In this document: positions 54,771-62,928 of the stretch, one piece after another
Numbering within the stretch: the stretch's first letter is position 1
Layout: the number at the start of each line of letters is the position of its first letter
DNA from: JAMXLO01 sp963812505
GTDB taxonomy: Bacteria > Pseudomonadota > Alphaproteobacteria > Acetobacterales > Acetobacteraceae
DNA length: 64,000 nucleotides
Assembly: GCA_963812505.1 (NCBI GenBank)
Contig: CAWEVM010000028.1
Location: forward strand, 20,836-84,835
Reading direction: 5' to 3'
Made by a program: the position numbers and the translations under genes
Notes under the pieces: generated by a model
The model's database searches: none
Told to the model about the DNA's origin: nothing
The model's input: the letters and a program-made list of their open reading frames with translations, nothing else

Positions 54771-54816
54771 TGTCATTGCGAGGAGCGAAGCGACGAAGCA
54801 ATCTCCATCGAGATCG
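54771..54816. repeat. Single REP element (tcattgcgaggagcgaagcg type)
   Basis: tgtcattgcgaggagcgaag followed by cgacgaagcaatctccatcg. Same unit as the inverted pair at 2191-2279 and as the core at 61536-61555. Between tmk and dacC. Confidence 0.7.
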
Positions 54817-54821
54817 CTCCA

Positions 54822-56039
54822 CTACCCGCCCGTCACATAATGCGACAGCACAGCGATGGCGCGTCCCGGCAGACTGAGTTTTGCGACATCGTCGCCAGCC
54901 AGCAGCGGCACCTCCATATTCGGCACACCTTGCCCCGCCACCACCAGCTTCCCCAGAGTCGTGCCCTTCGCGACAGGCGCGCGGATCGGCGAGTCGTAAC
55001 TCACCTTCACCGACGCATTCTTCCGCCAGTTGCGCGGCATCGTGACGATGAGGTCTCGCCCACCGACCAACGGCACAGTCGGTCTCGAACCAAGCCACAC
55101 CGGCACACGCTCGATCACGTCGCCCGCGGCAAACAGCGTCACGTCCTCGAAGTTCGCGAACGCCCAGTCCATCAACCGCTCGCCCTCCTCGGCCCGCTGG
55201 TGCATCAACTCCAGCCCGTTCAGCACCACAATGACCCGCCGGTCGCCACGCTTGCTGCTTGCCGCCAGACCATACCCGCCCGCCTCGGTGTGGCCGGTCT
55301 TCAGTCCGTCGGCCGTCCCCTTCTGCACCAGCGGATTGCGGTTCCCTTGCTCGATATTATTGTACTTGAACGTCTTCTCCGCGTCGTAGTGATAGTATTC
55401 GGGGAAGTCGAGAATGATGCGCCGCGCCAGCGTGGCAATGTCGCGGCAGCTCATGTGCTGCTCCGGATCAGGCCAGCCGGTGGCATTCTTGAAATACGAA
55501 TTGGTCAGCCCGAGTTCCTTCGCCTTCTGGTTCATCAGGTCGGCAAACTGCTCTTCCGATCCCGCGATCGCCTCGGCAAACACGATGCAGGCGTCGTTGC
55601 CCGACTGCACGATCACGCCGCGGATCAGGTCCTCCACCCGCACCTGCGTGCCGAGCTGAACGAACATCTTTGATCCGCCCATCCGCCATGCCCGCTCGCT
55701 CACCGCCAGCTCGTCGTCGAGCTTCATCTTCCCTTGCTTCAGCCGTTCGTAGACCAGGTAGATCGTCATCAGCTTGGTCATCGACGAAGGCGGCATCTGG
55801 GTATCCGCGTCCTTCTCCAGCAGCGTGGCACCGGTTGCGAAATCCATGATGAACGCCCAGCGCGCCGCGGTATCCACCGGGCCGAGCGGCGTGTCGGCCG
55901 GGCTGCCAGCCGCCATATCCTTCTTCCCGCCGTGCGCGCCCGCCTTCTGCTGCCCTGGGTGATGTGGCTGCGCGGCCGCGGGAAGTGCGCCACCGACCAA
56001 GATCGCTGATGCCAACAGGGCTTCCCGGCGCGTGAACAT
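54822..56039 (-). CDS. dacC: D-alanyl-D-alanine carboxypeptidase (PBP5/6-like)
   Basis: 405 residues. Signal peptide (RREALLASAILVGGALPAAA), an extra linker, then the three penicillin-binding motifs: SxxK in PPSSMTKL (S86, K89), SGN in IVQSGNDA, and KTG in ADGLKTGHTEAGG. A C-terminal beta domain follows. It trims D-Ala from pentapeptides in the periplasm. The symbol indicates the family; dacA/dacC are not distinguishable here. Confidence 0.93.
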   Translation of the reverse strand: MFTRREALLASAILVGGALPAAAQPHHPGQQKAGAHGGKKDMAAGSPADTPLGPVDTAARWAFIMDFATGATLLEKDADTQMPPSSMTKLMTIYLVYERLKQGKMKLDDELAVSERAWRMGGSKMFVQLGTQVRVEDLIRGVIVQSGNDACIVFAEAIAGSEEQFADLMNQKAKELGLTNSYFKNATGWPDPEQHMSCRDIATLARRIILDFPEYYHYDAEKTFKYNNIEQGNRNPLVQKGTADGLKTGHTEAGGYGLAASSKRGDRRVIVVLNGLELMHQRAEEGERLMDWAFANFEDVTLFAAGDVIERVPVWLGSRPTVPLVGGRDLIVTMPRNWRKNASVKVSYDSPIRAPVAKGTTLGKLVVAGQGVPNMEVPLLAGDDVAKLSLPGRAIAVLSHYVTGG

Positions 56040-56052
56040 GGCGACTCAACTC

Positions 56053-56922
56053 CTATTCCACCACGATCCGCGCATCGGTTACTCCCGACTCGAGCGCCTG
56101 GTCCAGCACCATATCGGCCTGCTGGACGGTCGATAGCGGCCCGACGATCACCAGATGCGTCTGCACCCGCCCCTCGCGCGTGCTCACGATGCGTGCGCCA
56201 AGTCCGGCAACACGCTGGCGTTGCATATTGGCGTTTGCGTAGCTCTGGAATTTACCGAGTCGCACGAACAGTTCGCCGGGATCGGGCGCTCCCTGCTCCA
56301 CCGCCTCGGGCAGCCGCAACGCCGGAGCGGTGCCGGATTGCTCATTCTGCTGCGATGCAACGTCGGTCGGAGCACCAATCGACGCGACGCTGCCGATCGG
56401 CGGCAGATCGCTCTGTCTCACCTCGCCGAGTGGCGCCGTCACAATTTCCAATTTCGGCGTTCCCGGCACAGCATCAACCGCGGCATAACTCTCGGCGGCC
56501 AGCACCTCGAGGCGCACGCGCACCGCGTTGTCATCGGCGAAGCGCAGCAGCGACGCGGTACGACGCGTCACCTCGATCAGCCGATGCGGTGTTGCCGGTC
56601 CGCGATCATTGATGCGCACCACCACCGCCAGGCCGTTTTCCAGGTTGGTCAGCCGCGCGATCGCGGGCAGCTGCAGCGTCTGGTGCGCCGCGGCCAGCGT
56701 CGTCTGGTCGAACGCCTCGCCATCCGTGGTCAGATCCGCATGGCCGCCCGGCGGATACACCATGGCAAGCCCGGTCTGCTGACCTTCGTAACTCTCGCGC
56801 GGATAATACCAGGCGCCGCCAGCCTGATATGGCGCACCAAGCACATAGTGTGGACTGACCGGAATTGGCTTCTGGCAGGACCCCGCAAGCAGTGCCAGCG
56901 GCAGAGCGAATGCCAGCCTCAC
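56053..56922 (-). CDS. rlpA: Septal-ring lytic transglycosylase/endolysin-like lipoprotein RlpA
   Basis: 289 residues. Short lipoprotein signal (LPLALLAGSC), the double-psi beta-barrel of RlpA with GLAMVYPPGGHADLTTDGEAFD and VVVRINDRGPATPHRLIEVTRR, and a C-terminal SPOR domain (about 213-288: FVRLGKFQSYANANMQRQRV) that binds denuded glycan strands. The start overlaps the mltB stop by four bases (ATGA). Confidence 0.92.
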   Translation of the reverse strand: MRLAFALPLALLAGSCQKPIPVSPHYVLGAPYQAGGAWYYPRESYEGQQTGLAMVYPPGGHADLTTDGEAFDQTTLAAAHQTLQLPAIARLTNLENGLAVVVRINDRGPATPHRLIEVTRRTASLLRFADDNAVRVRLEVLAAESYAAVDAVPGTPKLEIVTAPLGEVRQSDLPPIGSVASIGAPTDVASQQNEQSGTAPALRLPEAVEQGAPDPGELFVRLGKFQSYANANMQRQRVAGLGARIVSTREGRVQTHLVIVGPLSTVQQADMVLDQALESGVTDARIVVE

Positions 56923-57887
56923 GCGACCACAGCATCCCCGAGCAGCCCAACCACCAGCGCATAGTAGTCGGACGGATTGTAGCGACGGATCGCGGCGAAG
57001 TTCGCGTAGACTAAGAAGGCCTCACCGCCGGCCCCGTCCGGCAGCAGCACGGCCCCCGGTACATCGCCGCGCGGCAACGGCCGGCCACCCGCCGCGCGCA
57101 CGCCGAGCCGCGCCCATTCGCCGACCAGCCTGCGGTTTTCCCGCCCGGCCGAGGACTGGTCAAAATTCGCCGGCACGGTGATCGCCTGGCCCCACGGCTC
57201 GCCGCCACGCCAGCCCGACTGTGCGAGGTAATTGGCGATCGATCCGAGTACGTCAGGCCTGCTGGTCCAGATGTCGCGCCGTCCGTGACCCTCGAAATCC
57301 ACCGCATAGCGCAGGTAGGAAGACGGCATGAACTGCGGCTGCCCCATCGCGCCGGCGTATGAGCCAAGCATGTGCGCCGGTGTGACATCGCCATGATCGA
57401 GAATGTGCAGCGCGGCAATCAGCTCACCGCGGAAGAAGCCGGCTCGACGGCCTTCCCACCCGAGCGTCGCCAAAGCCTCGACAACATGGAAGTCGCCCAT
57501 CCCGGTGCCAAAACTCGATTCGAGTCCCCAGATGCCGGTGATCACGCCGGGATCGACCGCGAATCGGTCGCGCACACGCACCAGCAACGCGCGGTTCTGC
57601 TGGAATGCGGCGCGACCATTGCTGATGCGCTGGTCGTTGATCAGCAGCGCGCGATACTGCGCCCAGGTCATGGTGAATTCTGGCTGATGCCGATCGCGCT
57701 CCAGCACCTTCTGGTTCGGCTGCACCCCAGCAAATGCACGCTCCAGCGTCGCCGACGATATGCCCGCACGGCGTGCCTCGGCGCGAAAGCCGGCGAGGAA
57801 ACCCTGGAAGCTATCCGGCGCGGCAATGGCGGGCGCGGCAAAGACGGCGGGAATCGAAGCAGCCAATAGCGATCGTCGGCTCAGCAT
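56919..57887 (-). CDS. mltB: Lytic murein transglycosylase B
   Basis: 322 residues. Signal peptide RRSLLAASIPAVFAAPAIA; catalytic Glu in ITGIWGLESSFGTGMGDF, then GAMGQPQFMPSSYLRYAVDF and YNPSDYYALVVGLLGD. It cleaves glycan strands forming 1,6-anhydromuramic ends. First of the wall-gene operon on this strand; the opposing nitronate monooxygenase starts 64 bases away. Confidence 0.93.
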   Translation of the reverse strand: MLSRRSLLAASIPAVFAAPAIAAPDSFQGFLAGFRAEARRAGISSATLERAFAGVQPNQKVLERDRHQPEFTMTWAQYRALLINDQRISNGRAAFQQNRALLVRVRDRFAVDPGVITGIWGLESSFGTGMGDFHVVEALATLGWEGRRAGFFRGELIAALHILDHGDVTPAHMLGSYAGAMGQPQFMPSSYLRYAVDFEGHGRRDIWTSRPDVLGSIANYLAQSGWRGGEPWGQAITVPANFDQSSAGRENRRLVGEWARLGVRAAGGRPLPRGDVPGAVLLPDGAGGEAFLVYANFAAIRRYNPSDYYALVVGLLGDAVVA

Positions 57888-57950
57888 GCGATTCTGTCTG
57901 CCACGGCCGCACGCGCCGACGCAACAAACTCAGCAGAAGGGAAACGTTAA

Positions 57951-58928
57951 ATGCCGATAACCACACGCCTGACCGAGCGCCTCGGCGTGCGCCACCCGAT
58001 CCTGCTGGCCCCGATGGACGTCGTGGCGGATGGGCGCCTCGCCGCCGCCGTCAGCCACACCGGCGGCTTCGGCATCATCGGCGGCGGCTACGGTGACGCG
58101 GCGTGGCTGACGCGCGAGATGGACGCGGCAGGCGACGCGCGGGTCGGCGTCGGCTTCATCACCTGGAGCCTGTCCCGCCAACCACACTTGCTCGACCTTG
58201 TGCTGGAGCGCCGCCCACCCGCCGTCATGCTCTCGTTCGGCGATGTCCAGCCGCACGCGGACAGGATCAAGGCGGCCGGCGCGTTGCTGCTGTGCCAGGT
58301 GCAGACGGTCGATCAGGCGCGTCAGGCGATCGCGCACGGTGCCGATGTGCTGATCGCACAGGGCGCGGAGGCAGGCGGCCACGGCATGTCGCGCGGCACG
58401 CTGGCGCTGGTGCCGGCGGTGGTCGATGCCGCTGGCGACATCCCGGTCGCCGCTGCGGGTGGCATTGCGGACGGCCGCGGGCTCGCGGCAGCGCTGATGC
58501 TGGGTGCCGATGGCGTTCTCATGGGCAGCCGGTTCTACGCCTCGCAGGAGGCCGCAGCGTTGTCCGGCGCGAAGGACCGTCTCGTGGCGGCAAGCGGCGA
58601 TGCAACGATCCGCAGCGTCCTGTTCGACATCGTCCGTCGCAATGTCTGGCCCGCGCCCTATACCGGCCGCGTGCTGGCGAACCGCTTCACCGAGCGTTGG
58701 CGCGGTCGCGAGCTCGATCTGCTGCAGCGTCAGACCGAAGAGGCGGCGCGCTACGACACAGCCCGTGCGACCGGTGACTTCGACACCGCGGCGGTGATCG
58801 CCGGCGAGGCGGTAGACCTGATCAGCGACATCCCACCCGCCGGCGAAATCGTGGAGCGTGTCGCGACGGAGGCCGAGGCACTGTTGGTGCGCGCCTCCAA
58901 TCGGTATCAGATAACGCGGCGGGCGTGA
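57951..58928 (+). CDS. Nitronate monooxygenase
   Basis: 325 residues with AAGGGA upstream. FMN-binding barrel motifs: HPILLAPMDVVADGRLAAAV, GGFGIIGGGYGD, the ALLLCQVQTVDQARQAIAHG helix, GAEAGGHG and PVAAAGGIADGRGLAAAL. Class I-type enzyme that oxidises alkyl nitronates such as propionate-3-nitronate. Divergent from mltB. Confidence 0.92.
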   Translation: MPITTRLTERLGVRHPILLAPMDVVADGRLAAAVSHTGGFGIIGGGYGDAAWLTREMDAAGDARVGVGFITWSLSRQPHLLDLVLERRPPAVMLSFGDVQPHADRIKAAGALLLCQVQTVDQARQAIAHGADVLIAQGAEAGGHGMSRGTLALVPAVVDAAGDIPVAAAGGIADGRGLAAALMLGADGVLMGSRFYASQEAAALSGAKDRLVAASGDATIRSVLFDIVRRNVWPAPYTGRVLANRFTERWRGRELDLLQRQTEEAARYDTARATGDFDTAAVIAGEAVDLISDIPPAGEIVERVATEAEALLVRASNRYQITRRA

Positions 58929-58992
58929 GGATGCGTGCGCCCACGGTCGTCGATCGCGGCACCCAGGCGCGCTCTGGATCGGCGCTGGACAG

Positions 58993-59006
58993 TTGATCTA
59001 GATCAA
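58993..59006. promoter_or_regulatory. Perfect FNR-type binding site TTGAT-N4-ATCAA upstream of the arylsulfatase
   Basis: The bases TTGATCTAGATCAA are an exact match and also form a complete palindrome. The site lies 134 bases before the sulfatase ATG at 59141 and 64 bases after the nitronate monooxygenase stop. Confidence 0.8.
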
Positions 59007-59140
59007 GGCAAACGTTCCCGCCCGCCTTATAGCCGACGAGCAATTCTGCCAGTCAGGTTGGACCCCAACGCCCCTGCATGCAGCCGCTCCGGTTGCTCGC
59101 GGGAGCGTCGATCCCACGATCAATGAGGAGACGCAACACG

Positions 59141-60832
59141 ATGCAGCAAAAATCCTGGTCCCGGCTACTTGGCTCGCTCGCCGCCGGTACCTTGTTGGGC
59201 GCCACAGCATTGGTCAGCCCTCCCGCGCACGCTCAGGCCCCTGCACGACAACCCAACATCCTCGTCATCATGGGCGATGACGTGGGCTGGTTCAACGTTG
59301 GCGCCTACAACCATGGCATCATGTCCGGCAGGACCCCGAACCTCGACAAGCTGGCGGCCGAGGGCATGATGTTCACCGACTACTACGCTGAGGCAAGCTG
59401 CACGGCAGGACGCGCGAACTTCATCACCGGCGAGATCCCCCTGCGTACAGGCCTGACCACGGTCGGGCAGGCCGGAGCCGACGTCGGCCTGCCAGATCAG
59501 GCCGTGACGCTCGCCACCGTGCTGAAGACGCAGGGCTACGAGACCGGGCAGTTCGGCAAGAACCATCTCGGTGACCTGAACAAGTATCTCCCAACGGTGC
59601 ACGGGTTCGACGAGTTCTTCGGCTACCTCTACCATCTCGACGCAATGTCCGATCCGTATTGGTTCGACTACCCGCAGGATTGGATTGACAAGACAGGCCC
59701 GCGCAACCTCGTGCATACCTACGCGACCAACACGGACGATCCCACGGTCCAGCCGCGCTGGGGCAAGGTCGGCAAGCAGCGAATCGTCGACGAAGGGCCG
59801 CTCGCACCGTTCCCGAACATGACCGGCCTGCAGAACTGGCAGGAAGGCCGCAAGGCCAAGTACAACATGGAGACCTTCGACGATGTGCTGGTCAAGGCCA
59901 GCGAAGGTTTCATGGACAAGGCGAAAAGCGACGGCAAGCCGTTCTTCGTCTGGCACAACACCACGCGCATGCACGTGTTCACCTACATCCCGCCAAAGTA
60001 TCAGGCGATGATGAACCCCACGAGCAACTACAACATCGAAGAAGCCGGCATGGCGCAGATGGATGACAGCATCGGCGACCTGCTCAAGCACATTCAGGAC
60101 ATGGGCGAGGCTGACAACACCATCGTCATCTTCACCACCGACAACGGTGCGGAGGTCTTCACCTGGCCGGATGGCGGCATGACACCGTTCAAGGCTACCA
60201 AGGGCACCTCGTTTGAGGGCGGCTTCCGCGTGCCGTGCATCATTCGCTGGCCGGGCAAGGTCAAGCCGGGTTCGGTCGAGAACGGCATCTTCTCTGGCCT
60301 GGACTGGCTGCCTACACTCGCCGATGCGGCAGGCAATCCAAACATCACTGACCAGCTTCTGAAAGGCGTGAAGCTGGGTGACAACACCTACAAGAACCAC
60401 CTTGACGGCTACGACCAGATGAACCTGCTACTGGGCAAGGGACCGTCGGCACGTCACGAGTTGTTCTACTTCGCCGGCCCCAAACTGGGCGCCCTGCGGA
60501 TTGACGACTTCAAGTACCAGTTCCTCCAACAACCCTATGGCTGGCCTGGCGAAAAGCTCGCAACCGACATGCCGACCATCACGAACCTCCGCCAGGATCC
60601 GTTCGAGCGAACCTCGTCGATCCGCGGCGAAACCCTCAACAACATGGGAGGGGGTTATATGAACGACTTCATGGCGCGCGAGTTCTGGCGCTTTGTCGTC
60701 GTGCAGCAAGAAGTTGGAAAGTTGGCGATGACCGCGATTGACTATCCACCGATGCAGGCGCCAGCCTCCTTCAACCTCGAGGCAGTCAAGGCGCAGGTCG
60801 ACGAAATGATGAAGGCGCACGAAGGACAGTAG
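59141..60832 (+). CDS. Exported arylsulfatase-type sulfatase
   Basis: 563 residues from ATG 59141 (GAGGAG upstream; ATG 59123 also possible). Signal peptide about 1-32 (LAAGTLLGATALVSPPAHAQ). Sulfatase signature: metal Asp pair IMGDDVGWFN (D46, D47), modified-residue motif ASCTAGRANF (C87, so C-x-A-x-R rather than C-x-P-x-R), QFGKNHLGDL, and FTTDNGAEVFTWPDGG. The Cys needs conversion to formylglycine in the cytoplasm or periplasm before activity. Cleaves sulfate esters. Preceded by a perfect FNR box. Confidence 0.92.
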   Translation: MQQKSWSRLLGSLAAGTLLGATALVSPPAHAQAPARQPNILVIMGDDVGWFNVGAYNHGIMSGRTPNLDKLAAEGMMFTDYYAEASCTAGRANFITGEIPLRTGLTTVGQAGADVGLPDQAVTLATVLKTQGYETGQFGKNHLGDLNKYLPTVHGFDEFFGYLYHLDAMSDPYWFDYPQDWIDKTGPRNLVHTYATNTDDPTVQPRWGKVGKQRIVDEGPLAPFPNMTGLQNWQEGRKAKYNMETFDDVLVKASEGFMDKAKSDGKPFFVWHNTTRMHVFTYIPPKYQAMMNPTSNYNIEEAGMAQMDDSIGDLLKHIQDMGEADNTIVIFTTDNGAEVFTWPDGGMTPFKATKGTSFEGGFRVPCIIRWPGKVKPGSVENGIFSGLDWLPTLADAAGNPNITDQLLKGVKLGDNTYKNHLDGYDQMNLLLGKGPSARHELFYFAGPKLGALRIDDFKYQFLQQPYGWPGEKLATDMPTITNLRQDPFERTSSIRGETLNNMGGGYMNDFMAREFWRFVVVQQEVGKLAMTAIDYPPMQAPASFNLEAVKAQVDEMMKAHEGQ

Positions 60833-60848
60833 CTTGACCGACAGTACA

Positions 60849-60874
60849 GCGGGCGATCCGGTAGGATCGCCCGC
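60849..60874 (+). terminator. Perfect 11-bp hairpin between sulfatase and lipoprotein genes
   Basis: GCGGGCGATCC, loop GGTA, GGATCGCCCGC. It begins 17 bases after the sulfatase stop and is followed by CTTGAATT. A terminator or an attenuator allowing partial read-through into the lipoprotein gene. Confidence 0.75.
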
Positions 60875-60923
60875 CTTGAATTGCGCCAGTCTGACCAACA
60901 AGCAGAACGAGAAGGAGAAAACG

Positions 60924-61298
60924 ATGCTTCGGATTAGGACGGCCCTGGTTCTTCTGGCTGCGTCCGCAGCAGCGTCGGCGTGCGCCGCGCAAGTGCAGAA
61001 CAAGGAGGACATGCTGGCGGCCGCCGGCTTCACGCTCGTGCCGGCGAACACGCCTGCGCGTCAGGCTTCGCTGTCGTCGCTGCCGCCGCATAAATTCGTC
61101 CATCAGGTGCGCAACAACGTCGTGGTTTATACCTACGCCGACCCGACAATCTGCGACTGCCTGTACGTTGGCAATCAGGCTGCATACGACCGCTACCGTC
61201 AGGATGTGTTCGTGAAGCACATAGCCGACGAGCAGCAGATGACCGCCCAGATCAACGAGATGAATTGGGGCGCTTGGGGGCCGGGCTGGTACTACTAG
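60924..61298 (+). CDS. Lipoprotein of unknown function
   Basis: 124 residues from ATG 60924 (AAGGAG ten bases upstream). Lipobox ASAC gives a lipidated Cys at about residue 19. The mature part has NKEDMLAAAGFTLVPANTPA, then VVVYTYADPTICDCLYVGNQ (CDC pair) and AYDRYRQDVF; a short soluble domain likely exposed at the periplasmic face. Near the sulfatase and downstream of a hairpin, so probably co-regulated. Confidence 0.8.
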   Translation: MLRIRTALVLLAASAAASACAAQVQNKEDMLAAAGFTLVPANTPARQASLSSLPPHKFVHQVRNNVVVYTYADPTICDCLYVGNQAAYDRYRQDVFVKHIADEQQMTAQINEMNWGAWGPGWYY

Positions 61299-61327
61299 AA
61301 GCATGGAACAGCGAGACATGTGTCCCG

Positions 61328-61484
61328 TCATTGCGAGTTCCACACCCGCCTGGCGGCGGACCCGCGCTGGATGAACCAGTACTCGTCATGGCCGGCCTTG
61401 TGCCGGCCATCCACGTCTTCCCTTGATGCGCACCCCTCATGGTTTCTTGTTAGAAGCACAGCGGTCCCGGAAGCAAACCCCACC
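61328..61484 (+). repeat. Dispersed repeat, copy B (partner at 10740-10913)
   Basis: Same ordered blocks as copy A: tcattgcgagttcc, cctggcggcggacc, gcgctggatgaacc, gtactcgtcatggcc, cttcccttgatgcgcac, tcatggtttcttgttagaag and agcggtcccgg. It contains a perfect hairpin at 61388-61410 (ATGGCCGGC, loop CTTGT, GCCGGCCAT) that copy A has lost. Confidence 0.8.
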
Positions 61485-61535
61485 ATAAGTTCACCTGAAC
61501 GAACGAGGTTGCTTCCCGGACGCGATCCGAGACCG

Positions 61536-61555
61536 CTTCGCTTCTCGCAATGACA
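61536..61555. repeat. REP core in inverted orientation near copy B
   Basis: CTTCGCTTCTCGCAATGACA, the reverse complement of tgtcattgcgagaagcgaag. Together with tcattgcgag at 61328 it brackets about 230 bases, as in a BIME-like composite. Confidence 0.55.
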
Positions 61556-61621
61556 ATGCCGGCATGACTCGCGCTTCAAGGATAATGGGTACTAGCGAAA
61601 GACATGCGGGAGGATAAACTC

Positions 61622-62671
61622 ATGCCACGTTCAGCTCCCACCCCCCTCGATCGGCGCAGCCTCCTCGCCTCGCTCGCGACGCTGCCGGCGTGGCCCAACC
61701 TGATCGGCACCGCGGCGGCACAAGCACAGACCGGCCCGCTCGCCTCCTGGAATGACGGACCGGCGCGTCGCGCGATCCTCGAATTCGTCCGAATAACAAC
61801 CGACCAGGCGAGCCCCGGCGTCGTACCGCCGGAAGAGCGCATCGCGACGTTCGATCAGGACGGAACGCTTTGGGTCGAGCAACCGGCATACGCGCAACTG
61901 ATCTACTGCTTCGATCGGGTACCGGCGCTGGTCAAGGCGAAACCCGAGCTGGCCAATGTCGAGCCGTTCAAGACCGTGCTGTCCGGCAACCGGAACGCAA
62001 TCGCAAAACTCCCGATGTCCGACCTCGAGAAGATCGCTGTCGCGACTCTCACCGGGATGTCGGTGGGCGAATTCGAAGCACAGGTGAAGGCATGGCTCGC
62101 GACCGCTCGACATCCTCGCTGGCAGCGACCCTACACCGATCTCAGCTACCAGCCGATGCAGGAGGTGCTGCAATACCTGCGCGCCAATGGCTACAAGACC
62201 TACATCGTCACCGGCGGCGGCCAGGCCTTCGTGCGGGTGTTCGCGGAACAGCTCTACGGCATCCCGCCCGAGCAGGTCGTCGGCACCATGGCAGGCGTCT
62301 CCTTTGGCTACGGCAAAGATGGCAAGCCGGTCCTGACCAAGGATCCAAAATTGCTGCTGAACGACGATCACGCCGGCAAGCCCGAGGGCATTTACCTCAT
62401 GATCGGTCGCCGGCCCCATGCGGCGTTCGGCAACTCGATCGGCGACCAGCAGATGCTTGAGTACACCAAGGCCGGCGATGGTGCGCGGCTTTCCATGCTC
62501 GTGCTTCACGACGACGCGCAGCGCGAATACGCCTACGGGCCAGCCAACGGCCTGCCGGACAGCAAGATCGGAACCTTCACCCAGGCGCTCTACGACGAGG
62601 CGAAGAGCCAGGGCTGGCCGGTCATCAGCATGAAGAACGACTGGAAGCGGATATTCTCGTTCGAACCGTGA
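61622..62671 (+). CDS. Exported HAD-superfamily acid phosphatase-like protein
   Basis: 349 residues from ATG 61622 (GGGAGGA upstream). A signal region with twin-arginine (LDRRSLLASLATLPAWPNLI ... AAAQAQ). HAD motifs: I in ATFDQDGTLW (two Asp), II in YIVTGGGQAF, III Lys in DHAGKPEGIYL, IV in AFGNSIGDQQML. Nonspecific phosphatase-type periplasmic enzyme, possibly Tat exported. Downstream of repeat B. Confidence 0.88.
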   Translation: MPRSAPTPLDRRSLLASLATLPAWPNLIGTAAAQAQTGPLASWNDGPARRAILEFVRITTDQASPGVVPPEERIATFDQDGTLWVEQPAYAQLIYCFDRVPALVKAKPELANVEPFKTVLSGNRNAIAKLPMSDLEKIAVATLTGMSVGEFEAQVKAWLATARHPRWQRPYTDLSYQPMQEVLQYLRANGYKTYIVTGGGQAFVRVFAEQLYGIPPEQVVGTMAGVSFGYGKDGKPVLTKDPKLLLNDDHAGKPEGIYLMIGRRPHAAFGNSIGDQQMLEYTKAGDGARLSMLVLHDDAQREYAYGPANGLPDSKIGTFTQALYDEAKSQGWPVISMKNDWKRIFSFEP

Positions 62672-62928
62672 CGCCAGTACGCCGGTCATGCGGTCGGCCA
62701 CTGAGCCAATTCAGCACCGCCACGCATCCAATGCCAAATGACCCGCTCCTCATATTTCGCGGCCGGCCGTGCCGTCAAAACACGATAGTATGCAGCGAAG
62801 TTGCCCGCGGCCACATGCACCCTTCGCTGTCAGGCGCGCCGGGACACCCCGCTGGACGAAGCCCCGTCACGTGCTGCTTCACTGGCGGTTTAATCGTTCG
62901 CTAATCGTCCAATCCTACACATCGTCGC
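62672..62928. other. Intergenic region upstream of the chemotaxis receptor gene
   Basis: About 257 bases without a convincing gene; a short open frame on the plus strand (62769-63053) overlaps the receptor start in another frame and lacks features. Probably holds the receptor promoter (taatcgttcgctaatcgtcc is a small direct repeat). Confidence 0.4.
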
